NCBI GenBank assembly: GCA_017883385.1
Contig: JADGNQ010000014.1
Coordinates: 1-64,000 of the forward strand
From: Candidatus Sulfotelmatobacter sp.
GTDB lineage: Bacteria; Acidobacteriota; Terriglobia; Terriglobales; Acidobacteriaceae
Direction: 5' to 3'
Length of the DNA stretch: 64,000 nucleotides
Shown here: in pieces, positions 28,129-36,451 of the stretch
How positions within the stretch are numbered: the first letter of the stretch is position 1
Layout: the number at the start of each line of letters is the position of its first letter
Notes under the pieces: model-generated
The model's database searches: none
What the model was told of the DNA's origin: nothing
The model's input: the letters and a program-made list of their open reading frames with translations, nothing else
Translations under genes and position numbers: made by a program

Positions 28129-29958
28129 ATGCTGCCCAAGAGTCTGGTCCCGCTGCTGCCGTACCTGAAACGCTACCGTTGGGGCTACGTCGCAGGCACT
28201 CTTTGCGTTTTCCTGACCAACGGCATCTGGATCCTCTTCCCGCTGGTGCTCGGCAAGGCCGCCGACGACCTGCATGAAGGCGTAACCCGCCATAAGCTGC
28301 TGCTCTATGCAGGACTGTTGCTCGCCATCGCCGTGAGCAAAGGGATTTTCCAGTTCCTCACCCGCTGGATCGTGATCGGAGTCTCGCGCGACATCGAGTT
28401 CGATCTGCGCAACGATCTTTTTGCGCGCCTGGAAGGCCTTTCCTACTCGTACTACCAGCGCCACCGCACCGGCGACATCATGGCGCGCGCCACTAACGAC
28501 CTGAACGCGGTCCGCATGCTGCTAGGCCCTGCCATCATGTACTCGGCCAATACCATCGTCTACACCGCTGGCGCGCTGGCCTTCATGATCTCCATCAGTC
28601 CCTGGTTAACGCTCTACACGTTCCTGCCGCTGCCTGCGGTGAGCATTGTGATCCAGTACTTCGGTCGGCAAATTCATGATCGCTTCGAAAGAATCCAGGC
28701 CATGTTCTCCGACATTTCCGCGCGGGCCCAGGAGAATTTTTCGGGCGCACGCCTGATTCGGGCCTACGTACAGGAAGAAGCGGAGATTCGGGCGTTCGAA
28801 ACCGAAAACAAAGAGTACATTCGCCGCAGCCTGAGACTGGTGCGGCTCATGGGCATGCTCTGGCCCACGTTGGAACTCATGCTGGGCGTTGCCGTGGTGC
28901 TCGTGCTGTGGCTCGGCGGGCGCGAGGTCATTCACGGGCTGACGCATGTCACTCTCGTTTCGAATCTAGGTATCTCAATTCCCGGAGTCTCGACTCCCGG
29001 GATCATGACCACTCTGTCGCTCTCCGGTTCCATGAGCGTCGGGCAATTCGTCTCCTTCAGCACCTACATGATGCAGCTCACTTGGCCGATCATCGCTCTG
29101 GGTTGGGTCATCAACATCTTTCAGCGCGGCACCGCGTCGTTGATCCGCATCAACGAAATCATGCAGGAGCAGCCGGAGATCAAAGATGCTCCGGGCGCGC
29201 AAGACCGGGAGATCGAAGGCGAGATCGAGTTCCGCAGGCTCAACTTCAGCTACGAAGGAAAGCCGGTTTTGCACGACGTAAACCTGCGCGTGCCTGCGGG
29301 CAGCAGCCTGGCGATTGTCGGTCCAACGGGCTCGGGCAAAACGACACTGGTCAGCCTGATTCCGCGCATCTACGACGCCGAGTCAGGAACTGTACTGATC
29401 GATGGCCAACCGATTCGCGAATTCTCGGTGGCATCCTTACGTCGAAACATCGGATTCGTGCCCCAGGAAACGTTTTTGTTTAGTGACCGTATCCGAGAGA
29501 ACATTGCCCTGGGAGTAAACTCGGCCACTGATCAGCAGATTCACGATGCCGCCGACGCGGCGAACATTGCGGTGGACATCGAGAGCTTTCCCGAAGGCTA
29601 CGACACCATGGTGGGAGAGCGCGGCATCACGCTCTCCGGCGGGCAGAAGCAGCGCGCCGCGATTGCTCGTGCGCTGATTCGCAATCCGAAGATTCTGATT
29701 CTGGACGACGCGCTCTCCAGCGTTGACACCCACACCGAAGACAAGATTCTCAACCATCTGCGCGACGTCATGCAGGGCCGCACGACCATCTTCATTTCTC
29801 ACCGCGTCTCGACCGTGCGCAATGCCGACCGCATCGCCGTTCTCCACGGTGGACGCATCGTCGAACTGGGCACCCACGACGAACTGCTGGCCTTGAACGG
29901 CTACTACAACGACCTGTATAACAAGCAACTGCTGGAAGAAGAGCTGGCCGAAGTCTGA
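28129..29958 (+). CDS. ABC exporter, fused membrane and ATPase domains (MsbA/multidrug type)
   Basis: 609 residues. N-terminal six-helix ABC-exporter membrane domain (about 1-320, with the RTGDIMARATNDLNAVRMLLG signature loop), then the ATPase: Walker A GPTGSGKTT about 398-406, Q-loop FVPQETFLF, signature LSGGQKQR about 501, Walker B ILILDDALSSVD about 522, H-loop ISHRVST. A half-transporter that works as a dimer. Substrate could be lipid or drug; nothing in the context decides. An extra 25 residues near 275-300 (VSNLGISIPGVSTPGI) make the periplasmic loop between helices 5 and 6 longer than usual. Confidence 0.93.
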   Translation: MLPKSLVPLLPYLKRYRWGYVAGTLCVFLTNGIWILFPLVLGKAADDLHEGVTRHKLLLYAGLLLAIAVSKGIFQFLTRWIVIGVSRDIEFDLRNDLFARLEGLSYSYYQRHRTGDIMARATNDLNAVRMLLGPAIMYSANTIVYTAGALAFMISISPWLTLYTFLPLPAVSIVIQYFGRQIHDRFERIQAMFSDISARAQENFSGARLIRAYVQEEAEIRAFETENKEYIRRSLRLVRLMGMLWPTLELMLGVAVVLVLWLGGREVIHGLTHVTLVSNLGISIPGVSTPGIMTTLSLSGSMSVGQFVSFSTYMMQLTWPIIALGWVINIFQRGTASLIRINEIMQEQPEIKDAPGAQDREIEGEIEFRRLNFSYEGKPVLHDVNLRVPAGSSLAIVGPTGSGKTTLVSLIPRIYDAESGTVLIDGQPIREFSVASLRRNIGFVPQETFLFSDRIRENIALGVNSATDQQIHDAADAANIAVDIESFPEGYDTMVGERGITLSGGQKQRAAIARALIRNPKILILDDALSSVDTHTEDKILNHLRDVMQGRTTIFISHRVSTVRNADRIAVLHGGRIVELGTHDELLALNGYYNDLYNKQLLEEELAEV

Positions 29959-30084
29959 GCGTGAATCGTCGTTGAGTTGTTTCTGTGGAATTCGAATCAG
30001 TCGGGACCGTTGACATTTTTGTGACATCGCGGGGCGTCGCACCGTTTACACTTGCCGAAACTGGGGCGAATCATTCAACTCACC

Positions 30085-30792
30085 ATGCAGCGGGTCAACA
30101 CGCAGGAAATCCTCGACTCCGACGCCTGCCCGCCGTTTGAGGCCGAAACTTCGCTGCGGGACCTGAGCCGCATCAACCGCTGGTTCGGCGGAGTTGCGAC
30201 GACGCGCAAGTTGATCGAGCGTGTCGCGTCTGCGACGGGCCAAAAGCAATTCTCCGTGCTCGAGGTAGCCGCGGGATTTGGCGAGGTACCTAAGACCGCA
30301 GGCCGGCAGTTGGCGCGCAAAGGAATTGTGATCGACGTAACCCACCTCGATCGCGTCCGCTCGCATCTGTTACCTGGAAATCATTCCGTCGTGGCGGATG
30401 CGCTCGCACTTCCCTTCCCGAATGGCGCTTTCGATCTAGTCAGTTGCAGCCTGTTCGCGCATCACTTGGAACCAGCGGAACTCGGCCACTTTGCCAATGA
30501 AGCATTACGCGTGAGTCGTTACGCGGTGCTGATCAATGATCTGGTCCGGCATCCGCTGCATCTGGCACTGGTGTATGCCGGCTTTCCCCTGATGCGGAGT
30601 TACGTGTCACGTGTCGACGGACTGGCATCCGTGCGCAGGGCCTATGTTCCTGAGGAAGTACGTCGGATTCTTTCGTCGGGCGTGAGGCCTGTCGACAAAA
30701 TTGAGATTTCCCGGCACTATCTGTTTCGCATGGGCGTGATAATTTGGAAAACCGCCAACTGCCCGAAGGCCAACGGCGCGCAGGCTGCATAA
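30085..30792 (+). CDS. Class I SAM-dependent methyltransferase
   Basis: 235 residues from the ATG at 30085; a TTG at 30052 is an alternative. Motif I VLEVAAGFGEVPKTAG has an Ala-Ala-Gly variant of the SAM-binding loop; motif II IVIDVTHLD; post-motif VVADALALPFPNGAFDLVSCSLFAHHL is typical of UbiE/COQ5-like or Methyltransf_11/25 domains. Substrate unknown. It is transcribed alone, its 3' end close to a dispersed repeat and to the tail of the convergent methyltransferase. Confidence 0.82.
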   Translation: MQRVNTQEILDSDACPPFEAETSLRDLSRINRWFGGVATTRKLIERVASATGQKQFSVLEVAAGFGEVPKTAGRQLARKGIVIDVTHLDRVRSHLLPGNHSVVADALALPFPNGAFDLVSCSLFAHHLEPAELGHFANEALRVSRYAVLINDLVRHPLHLALVYAGFPLMRSYVSRVDGLASVRRAYVPEEVRRILSSGVRPVDKIEISRHYLFRMGVIIWKTANCPKANGAQAA

Positions 30793-30817
30793 GGAACTGG
30801 AAGCGAAGAAGAAGACT

Positions 30818-30864
30818 GTCGAGCCTTGCTCGACCGGACAGCCGAAGGCGGCTGTCCCCACATG
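30818..30864. repeat. CATGTGGGGACAGCCGCC-family repeat
   Basis: GTCGAGCCTTGCTCGACCGG then ACAGCCGAAGGCGGCTGTCC and CCACATG. It matches the right half of the REPIN at 19751-19897 nearly base for base and lies between the two convergent methyltransferase genes. Confidence 0.8.
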
Positions 30865-30887
30865 AGTGCCGCCGATCCAACCTACAA

Positions 30888-31607
30888 TCAGCGCACTACG
30901 AGCACTTCTCTTACATTGTCGCGGGCGAGGAAGAATTTGATGGAGGCGAAGTCGCGGAAGAGAGTCTCGATGTGGCGGTTGTTGAACACGCGCTGCAGGC
31001 GGAAGCCTTCGGTGATCGCGGTGTGGACGGCTCCGGTCGGCCCGCGGCGCGCTTCCCGCTTCAGCACGATGCGCTGCATCTCAAGCGTATCTTTGCCGAT
31101 GATGTGGAAGCGGTAACAAGGAGAATCCGGTCCCGCGTCCTTCGTGTGGAAGAAAGCCAGCAGCATGCCTCCCGGTTTCAGGACGGACCATAGGCGTCCC
31201 ATAACCGGACGGACCAGGCTTTCATCCAAATAGTCGGGCAGATTCCAGCACAGCACAACATCGAAATGAGCCGCCGGATAAACCAAGTTGTCGGCCAGGA
31301 ACTGCCGGCTGTCGAGGACCACATTTCCCTGCTCGTCCTTGGTGACCAGGCTCGGCTCGGTCGAGGCTACGAGTAGATCTTCGCTGTAAATCTTGTGGCT
31401 GCCTTCAGTGAAGAAGCGGATGTTGGCCGGAGAAGTCGAGCCCAGATCGAGCACGCACAGCGGCGTGTCGCTGTCCCAGAGCCGGGAGAGTTCGCCGAGG
31501 CCGCTGGAACGACGAGTGAGTCTTTGAGCGGCTTGTGGTGTAGCCGCCTCCGCCCCGCCCGATGAGCCGCGAAAGAGCTTCATGAAATTCTGCGTGACTG
31601 ATGCCAT
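30888..31607 (-). CDS. Putative SAM-dependent methyltransferase
   Basis: 239 residues. Rossmann-like order: CVLDLGSTSPANIRFFTEGS (motif I variant with Ser-Thr in place of the second Gly), AHFDVVLCWNLPDYL (motif III region), and VLKPGGMLLAFFHT. The altered glycine loop makes SAM binding less certain than in the previous gene. It is 32 bp downstream of the bactofilin gene and probably cotranscribed with it, so it may act at the envelope or cytoskeleton; that link is inference. Confidence 0.7.
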   Translation of the reverse strand: MASVTQNFMKLFRGSSGGAEAATPQAAQRLTRRSSGLGELSRLWDSDTPLCVLDLGSTSPANIRFFTEGSHKIYSEDLLVASTEPSLVTKDEQGNVVLDSRQFLADNLVYPAAHFDVVLCWNLPDYLDESLVRPVMGRLWSVLKPGGMLLAFFHTKDAGPDSPCYRFHIIGKDTLEMQRIVLKREARRGPTGAVHTAITEGFRLQRVFNNRHIETLFRDFASIKFFLARDNVREVLVVR

Positions 31608-31639
31608 TCACTCTAACCTGCGGAAAAGAAAAGCAGGAG

Positions 31640-31999
31640 TTACTTTCCTGCCGCCTTGTCCGCCTTACCCTGAATATCGACCTTGCCCTTGAGGTAGGCA
31701 CCTTCCTCAATGGAAATCCGCTGCGTGGTGATGTCGCCGGTGACGACGGCCGACTTGCGCAATTCGACACGGTCGCTGGCCTGCACGTTGCCCTCGAGTT
31801 TGCCCTGCACCACAATTCCCTTGGCCTCAACGGTGGCCTTCACCGAACCGTTGGGACCGACGGTCAAGCTGTTGTTTTTGAGGGCGATACTGCCCTCGAC
31901 CTGACCGTCCACATAGAGGTCTTCGCTGCCCGACAATTCGCCTTTGATCACTACGGACTTGCCAATCTGCGCCAAATCTGCCGACAACGGAGCACTCAT
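31640..31999 (-). CDS. Bactofilin (polymer-forming cytoskeletal protein)
   Basis: 119 residues from the ATG at 31999, which has AAGGAG seven bases upstream; the longer open frame is rejected. The core (about 10-105) is a run of short hydrophobic/glycine beta-helix turns (IGKSVVIKGELSGSEDLYVD, GQVEGSIAL, KATVEAKGIVVQGKLEGNVQ, VTGDITTQRISIEEGAYLKG), the DUF583/CcmA signature. Bactofilins polymerise without nucleotide at the inner membrane and place cell-wall or polymer enzymes. The short charged ends are typical. Confidence 0.93.
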   Translation of the reverse strand: MSAPLSADLAQIGKSVVIKGELSGSEDLYVDGQVEGSIALKNNSLTVGPNGSVKATVEAKGIVVQGKLEGNVQASDRVELRKSAVVTGDITTQRISIEEGAYLKGKVDIQGKADKAAGK

Positions 32000-32140
32000 G
32001 GATGTTCTCCTTAAGGAAGCGGGATGCTGCACCACCAAGATAACTGGGAAGGCAGGTACCGGACGGCCGCGTCGCTTGTCTCGACTATACCCAACTACGC
32101 GAGCAGGCGGCAAGCGACGGCGCCTTGGGGACCCCTGAAA

Positions 32141-32180
32141 GGCCTTTACCACAAAGGACACGAAGGTACACGAAGGAAAG
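32141..32180. repeat. 'ACCACAAAGGACACGAAGG' type repeat
   Basis: TTTACCACAAAGGACACGAA then GGTACACGAAGGAAAG. A relative of the element at 35591-35676; such phrases are among the commonest intergenic repeats in environmental bacterial genomes (recollection). It sits just before the LolA-like gene. Confidence 0.5.
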
Positions 32181-32232
32181 ACGCGGGAAACCACACCGGA
32201 GCGTTTGGGCTGATTGCTACACTAGCGACAGC

Positions 32233-33165
32233 ATGCATTGCGTGAAGCAAATGCGGGTGGGAGCGTGTCTGTTGGGAGTATGGGCGATTATGGCAACGTC
32301 CACAACGCTCGCGGCCGAGGTCTCCCCAACGCCCGAGATGCCGCCCGGCGAGCTGGTCCGATCCGCGGTGGCGAACGAAGTCGCGGCCGCCAACAACACT
32401 ACGGTCAAGCACATGTTCCGCGCGCGCCGGCAGACCCCAAAGGGATCCCAAACCAAACTCTACGTGGAAACCAACGATGCCATCGCAGCGATGCTCATCG
32501 CCGTGAACGATCAGCCTCTGACTCCGCAACAGCAGCAGGGAGAAACGGACCATCTGGCGTGGCTGACGGGGAATCCCGAGCAGTTACGCAAGAAACAGGC
32601 GCGGGAAAAGGAAGATGCTGAGCGGACTCTGCGCATGGTGAAGGCGTTGCCCGACGCTTTCCGCTACGAGTATGCCGGCGACCAGAACGGCGAAACGGGC
32701 CTCGGCAAAGTGGGTGTTCAACTAGTGCGGCTGAAGTTTACACCCAATCCCTCGTACTCCCCGCCGTCGCGGGTGGAGCAGGTGCTGGCGGGCATGCAAG
32801 GATATCTGCTGATCGACAAGGAAGCCGGGCGCCTGGCCAGGATCGACGGCACTCTGTTCAAAGACATCTCTTTTGGGTGGGGGATCATTGGCCACCTCGA
32901 TAAGGGAGGACACTTCCGCGTGCAACAGGCCGCCATAGACGACGGCACTTGGGATATTTCCGAGATGAGCTTGAGCATCACGGGGAAAATCCTGCTGTTC
33001 AAAAGCCTCAGCATGGTGTCGGACGAAGTGTTCAGCGACTTCCGGCGAGTGCCCGACAATCTGCCGTTTGCCCAGGGCGTGGAGCTATTGAAGACCGAGC
33101 AGGAGAAACGGGCGCAGAACGAGCACGCGGCTCAACCTTCCGAGACGAAGAAGACTCCGCAGTAA
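32233..33165 (+). CDS. Exported protein with LolA-like features
   Basis: 310 residues from the ATG at 32233 (or 32251, MRVGACLLG). Signal peptide to about residue 28 (TTLAAE). The C-terminal 150 residues read like the unclosed beta-barrel of LolA/LppX-like proteins: GYLLIDKEAGRLARIDGTLF, DISFGWGIIGHLDKGGHF, WDISEMSLSITGKILLF. The middle is charged and helical. A role in handling lipids or lipoproteins in the periplasm is possible but not shown. The next gene follows 46 bp later on the same strand. Confidence 0.7.
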   Translation: MHCVKQMRVGACLLGVWAIMATSTTLAAEVSPTPEMPPGELVRSAVANEVAAANNTTVKHMFRARRQTPKGSQTKLYVETNDAIAAMLIAVNDQPLTPQQQQGETDHLAWLTGNPEQLRKKQAREKEDAERTLRMVKALPDAFRYEYAGDQNGETGLGKVGVQLVRLKFTPNPSYSPPSRVEQVLAGMQGYLLIDKEAGRLARIDGTLFKDISFGWGIIGHLDKGGHFRVQQAAIDDGTWDISEMSLSITGKILLFKSLSMVSDEVFSDFRRVPDNLPFAQGVELLKTEQEKRAQNEHAAQPSETKKTPQ

Positions 33166-33211
33166 CTGGCTGTCGCGAATGCCGTCGCCGGCCGTGGCAT
33201 ATGATATCCCG

Positions 33212-34438
33212 ATGCCACCGGATTCTGTCTCCGTGACGCTGGCCGTGGGATTGGCTCCATACCAGAGAACGCTGGCATCCAGTTTGCTGCGAGCCGGGAT
33301 GCTACGGCGGGTGTTCGACTTCAGTCCGTGGCGTGATATTCACATTCAGGAACCCGACGGAAACGGATCTCTGAAACGGATCAAGCGCTTCCCCGTCTAC
33401 AAGTTCTCCACCCGCGCGGCGTGGGGGATCTGGCGACGATTACCCGGCTGGGTGCGTCCCCGGCCTCCGGCCGGACTCACTGTGAGTCTCGCGGATCGAT
33501 TGATGGCGAGGTGGATGATTCCCAGCACGATCTTCCACGGTTGTACCGCCAGCTGCCTAGTCTGCCTGCGCACCGCCAAGCAGCAGGGTGCGGTCACGCT
33601 GGTGGAGAGCGCCTCGCGTCATCCTCGGCAATGGAAGGAGATCGAGATCGAGGAGTGCCGTCGCTTTGGCGTAGATAGCCGTGACGGCACTGGAAACTCG
33701 ACTGAGTTGCTGCTTCGCCGCAGAGACCGGGAATTCGAAACGTGCGACAGGATTGTGGTGCCGTCTGAAGCGGCTCGTCAGAGTTTTGTGGAGATGGGGT
33801 ACGGGGATAAGACCGAGGTCGTGCTGACGGGTGTGGACACAGATTTCTTCGTTCCGAACCACGAGGGTCCGAACGGCGACAAGGAGCAGCCGCCAGTCTT
33901 TCGCGTTTGTTATGTCGGTCGAGTGGAATTAGCCAAAGGTCTGGGGTATCTGCTCCAAGCGTGGAAGCGCCTCGCCCTGCCTCGCGCTGAACTTGTGCTG
34001 GTGGGAGAAGTCAAACCGCAGATGCAATCGGTGTTAAAGACATACGCCGACGCAAGCGTACGGTTGAGGGGATTTCTGCTGCCGCAAGAGATGCCAAAGT
34101 GCTACCGCGAATCGAGCCTGTTCGTGCTTCCTTCTCCGAATGAGGGCATGGCGCAGGTGCTGCTGGAGGCGATGGCCTGTGGCCTGCCGGTGGTAGCCAC
34201 CGATATGACGGGAGCGAATGACTGTGTGGAGAATGGGAAGGAAGGACTCATCGTGCCCGCGCGAGATGTGGATGCGCTTGCGGACGCGATTCTGTGGTGC
34301 TACCAGCATCGGGATGACTTACGAGTGATGGGCCGGGCCGCGCGGGCACGAATCGAGAATCAGTTCACCCTGGACCATTACAACCAGAGACAGATTGCGT
34401 TGTATCGTTCCCTAGCCGGAATGAACACTGCCACGTAG
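33212..34438 (+). CDS. Glycosyltransferase family 4 (GT-B)
   Basis: 408 residues from the ATG at 33212; an ATG at 33179 is in frame. The C-terminal domain has the retaining-GT4 signature: FRVCYVGRVELAKGLGYLLQ, then SPNEGMAQVLLEAMACGLPV with the E-x7-E acidic pair. The N-terminal domain is less typical: it lacks the glycine-rich loop common near the start, and contains a Cys-rich HGCTASCLVCL stretch. Likely transfers a nucleotide-sugar residue in envelope or exopolysaccharide assembly. It may be cotranscribed with the upstream exported protein. Confidence 0.87.
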   Translation: MPPDSVSVTLAVGLAPYQRTLASSLLRAGMLRRVFDFSPWRDIHIQEPDGNGSLKRIKRFPVYKFSTRAAWGIWRRLPGWVRPRPPAGLTVSLADRLMARWMIPSTIFHGCTASCLVCLRTAKQQGAVTLVESASRHPRQWKEIEIEECRRFGVDSRDGTGNSTELLLRRRDREFETCDRIVVPSEAARQSFVEMGYGDKTEVVLTGVDTDFFVPNHEGPNGDKEQPPVFRVCYVGRVELAKGLGYLLQAWKRLALPRAELVLVGEVKPQMQSVLKTYADASVRLRGFLLPQEMPKCYRESSLFVLPSPNEGMAQVLLEAMACGLPVVATDMTGANDCVENGKEGLIVPARDVDALADAILWCYQHRDDLRVMGRAARARIENQFTLDHYNQRQIALYRSLAGMNTAT

Positions 34439-34461
34439 CGAAGACCGTCGCCTATCGCATC

Positions 34462-35571
34462 TCACGCCCGCAGCGTCTCCTTTCTTACCGTCAGTTTTTC
34501 AATCAAATCGGCTTTGACACGGTATCCCGTGCCGGGCTGGTCGCTGACTGCGATCATTCCCTGGGCCGAGACCTCAACCTCAGGATCGATGATGTCTTCT
34601 TTCCAATAGCGCTTGGAGGCAGAGACGTCGCCGGGCAGGCTGAAATTCTGCAGCGTGGAAAGCGCGATGTTGTGGGCGCGTCCGATGCCGGTTTCGAGCA
34701 TGCCGCCGCACCACACGGGAATGCTGTGAGCCTGACAGAGGTCGTGGATTTTCAGGGCTTCGGAGAATCCGCCGACGCGGCCCACTTTGACGTTGACGAT
34801 GCGGCAGGCTGCGGTTTCGGCGGCGAAGGCGGCGCTGCGGGCGCTGACGATTGACTCGTCGAGGCAAATGGAAGTGCGCAGTTCCTTTTGCAGCCGCGCG
34901 TGGTAGTAGATGTCGTCGTCCCAGAGTGGTTGCTCGATCATCAGCAGATTGAACTGGTCGAACTTGCGCAGGTGCTCGACCTGATCGAGCGTGTAGGCGG
35001 AATTCGCGTCGCAACTTAGAGTGATGTCGGCCCAGCGCGAGCGGACGCGTTCGAGCACGTTGACGTCCCAGCCGGGTTTGACCTTGATCTTGATGCGGCG
35101 GTAGCCAGCGGCGAGTTCGATCTGAATCTTCTCCAGCAGTTGCTCCACCGAATCCTGAATGCCAATGGAAACGCCGCAGGGAATCTCGCGGCGCGTGCCA
35201 CCCAGCAATTTCCAGAGCGGCTGTTGCTTCTGCGTAGCTTCAGCGTCCCAAAGAGCGTTTTCAAGCGCAGCCTTGGCCATGCGGTGGGCGCGCACTTTGG
35301 CGAACAGGTGCGCACATTCGCGGGCAGATTCGATGCGCTTCCCGAGGAGAGCCGGGATCAGATACTGCGTCAGCGTCGGCCAGGCGCTGTCGATCCATTC
35401 GCTGCTGTAGAAGGGATCTTCCCCGACGACGCTCTCGCCCCATCCGTCGATGCCTTCACTGTGGACGGTGACCAGCAGGATGCGGCGGCTGTAGAGGCGC
35501 CCGAAGCTCGTCTCGAAGAAATGGAGGAGGGGCATCTGGATTTCACGGAGCGTGATGGCTTCAATCTTCAT
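34462..35571 (-). CDS. menC: o-Succinylbenzoate synthase / N-succinylamino acid racemase family
   Basis: 369 residues, enolase superfamily. Catalytic and metal residues are visible: KxK in IKIKVKPGWD, metal acids in LSCDANSAYT, LMIEQPL and CLDESIV, and the second base Lys in IVNVKVGRVGG. This subgroup (MenC type 2) includes enzymes doing OSBS chemistry for menaquinone, N-succinylamino acid racemisation, or both. The neighbour upstream is a GNAT acetyltransferase of the COG3375 kind, an arrangement seen with NSAR enzymes in the D-to-L amino acid pathway described in Geobacillus. No other men gene is in the window, so NSAR is a real alternative. Confidence 0.85.
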   Translation of the reverse strand: MKIEAITLREIQMPLLHFFETSFGRLYSRRILLVTVHSEGIDGWGESVVGEDPFYSSEWIDSAWPTLTQYLIPALLGKRIESARECAHLFAKVRAHRMAKAALENALWDAEATQKQQPLWKLLGGTRREIPCGVSIGIQDSVEQLLEKIQIELAAGYRRIKIKVKPGWDVNVLERVRSRWADITLSCDANSAYTLDQVEHLRKFDQFNLLMIEQPLWDDDIYYHARLQKELRTSICLDESIVSARSAAFAAETAACRIVNVKVGRVGGFSEALKIHDLCQAHSIPVWCGGMLETGIGRAHNIALSTLQNFSLPGDVSASKRYWKEDIIDPEVEVSAQGMIAVSDQPGTGYRVKADLIEKLTVRKETLRA

Positions 35572-35590
35572 GGGTTTGGAACAACTTCAT

Positions 35591-35676
35591 TTCACCACAG
35601 AGGACACAGAGAACACAGAGAACACAGAGAACACAAATCGATTGATTTTCTCCGTGACTCTGTGCCTCCGTGGCGC
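35591..35676. repeat. 'CACAGAGGACACAGAGAACA' repeat with 9-bp tandem units
   Basis: TTCACCACAGAGGACACAGA followed by three tandem ACAGAGAAC units and closing with CCGTGACTCTGTGCCTCCGT+GGCG. It fills the 106-bp gap between the racemase-type gene and the acetyltransferase gene and abuts the acetyltransferase stop codon. Confidence 0.75.
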
Positions 35677-35677
35677 T

Positions 35678-36451
35678 TCAGAGTCCAGTCGCATACGACC
35701 ACTTCTCATCCCACCGGCCCAGCAAGAATTTCCCATTGCCGGCCGGATCGCGCTCATAACCCAGCACGGCGAGCCCTTGGGAAAACGAGCGGAGAAACTG
35801 TTCGCGATTGCCCTCCTGCACTTGCTGAGCCCGGGCGCGGGTTTCGGGCGCGGCCTTCCATTCATAGATCTGGGCAGGGACCGCTATGCTGGACTGGCTT
35901 ACGATGGCCGAATTCTTTCCGGTCGCCAGCAGCGTTTCGACGCGCTTGGACTTCAGCCACCACTCGGCGATCAGGCGGTCGCTGGGCAGCCCTCCCTGCA
36001 GCGGTGACGATGTAATGCCGTATTGGTTGATGTTATAGCGACGAGCGATAGCACCCAGCTTTTCGAGATTAAGGTAGGCGTTCTTGATTTCGAGGGGATC
36101 GAACGTCCACTCGATCAGGTCGATGCCACGGACGAGCGCGTCTTCGCGCTGCAGAAGTTTCAGGCGGCGGCCGAGGCCTCCGTTGCGCTGGTCTTTTCTT
36201 ACGGCGAGCATGTGGGAGTGCAGGTAGACGTGGCCAGAGCGCGTGCCGGGCACCGAGAGCGCGAAGCCAACCATGTCGTTTCCGGAGAAGGCACCCATGA
36301 CCTGGCCTCCGACCTTGTCGGCGACCACGAACATGCGCAGCGGCACCAGTTCAGCGTCGGTGAAGTTCCAGACTTCTTTCTGCAGCGCGACGCAAGCGCG
36401 AAATTCTTCGATGGCGTGACAACTCCGCAGAACGATGGAGTCGGCGGTCAC
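35678..36451 (-). CDS. GNAT acetyl/acyltransferase, COG3375-like
   Basis: 257 residues. The GTG at 36451 is chosen: it overlaps the mazG stop (GTGA) and has GGAG eight bases upstream, so translation is coupled to mazG. The acyl-CoA loop is seen in HMLAVRKDQRNGGLGRRL (R-x-x-G-x-G/A type), preceded by a strand pair with VPGTRSGHVYLHS. COG3375 proteins often sit next to MenC/NSAR-type enzymes; in the Geobacillus system the GNAT member N-succinylates D-amino acids for the racemase. That job here is inference. Confidence 0.85.
   Translation of the reverse strand: MTADSIVLRSCHAIEEFRACVALQKEVWNFTDAELVPLRMFVVADKVGGQVMGAFSGNDMVGFALSVPGTRSGHVYLHSHMLAVRKDQRNGGLGRRLKLLQREDALVRGIDLIEWTFDPLEIKNAYLNLEKLGAIARRYNINQYGITSSPLQGGLPSDRLIAEWWLKSKRVETLLATGKNSAIVSQSSIAVPAQIYEWKAAPETRARAQQVQEGNREQFLRSFSQGLAVLGYERDPAGNGKFLLGRWDEKWSYATGL

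Noticed and set aside
33212-34438. GT4 gene as bshA (to pair with bshC)
   Set aside because: The N-terminal domain lacks the BshA-like glycine loop and the gene is 14 kb away; only a general GT4 call is supported.
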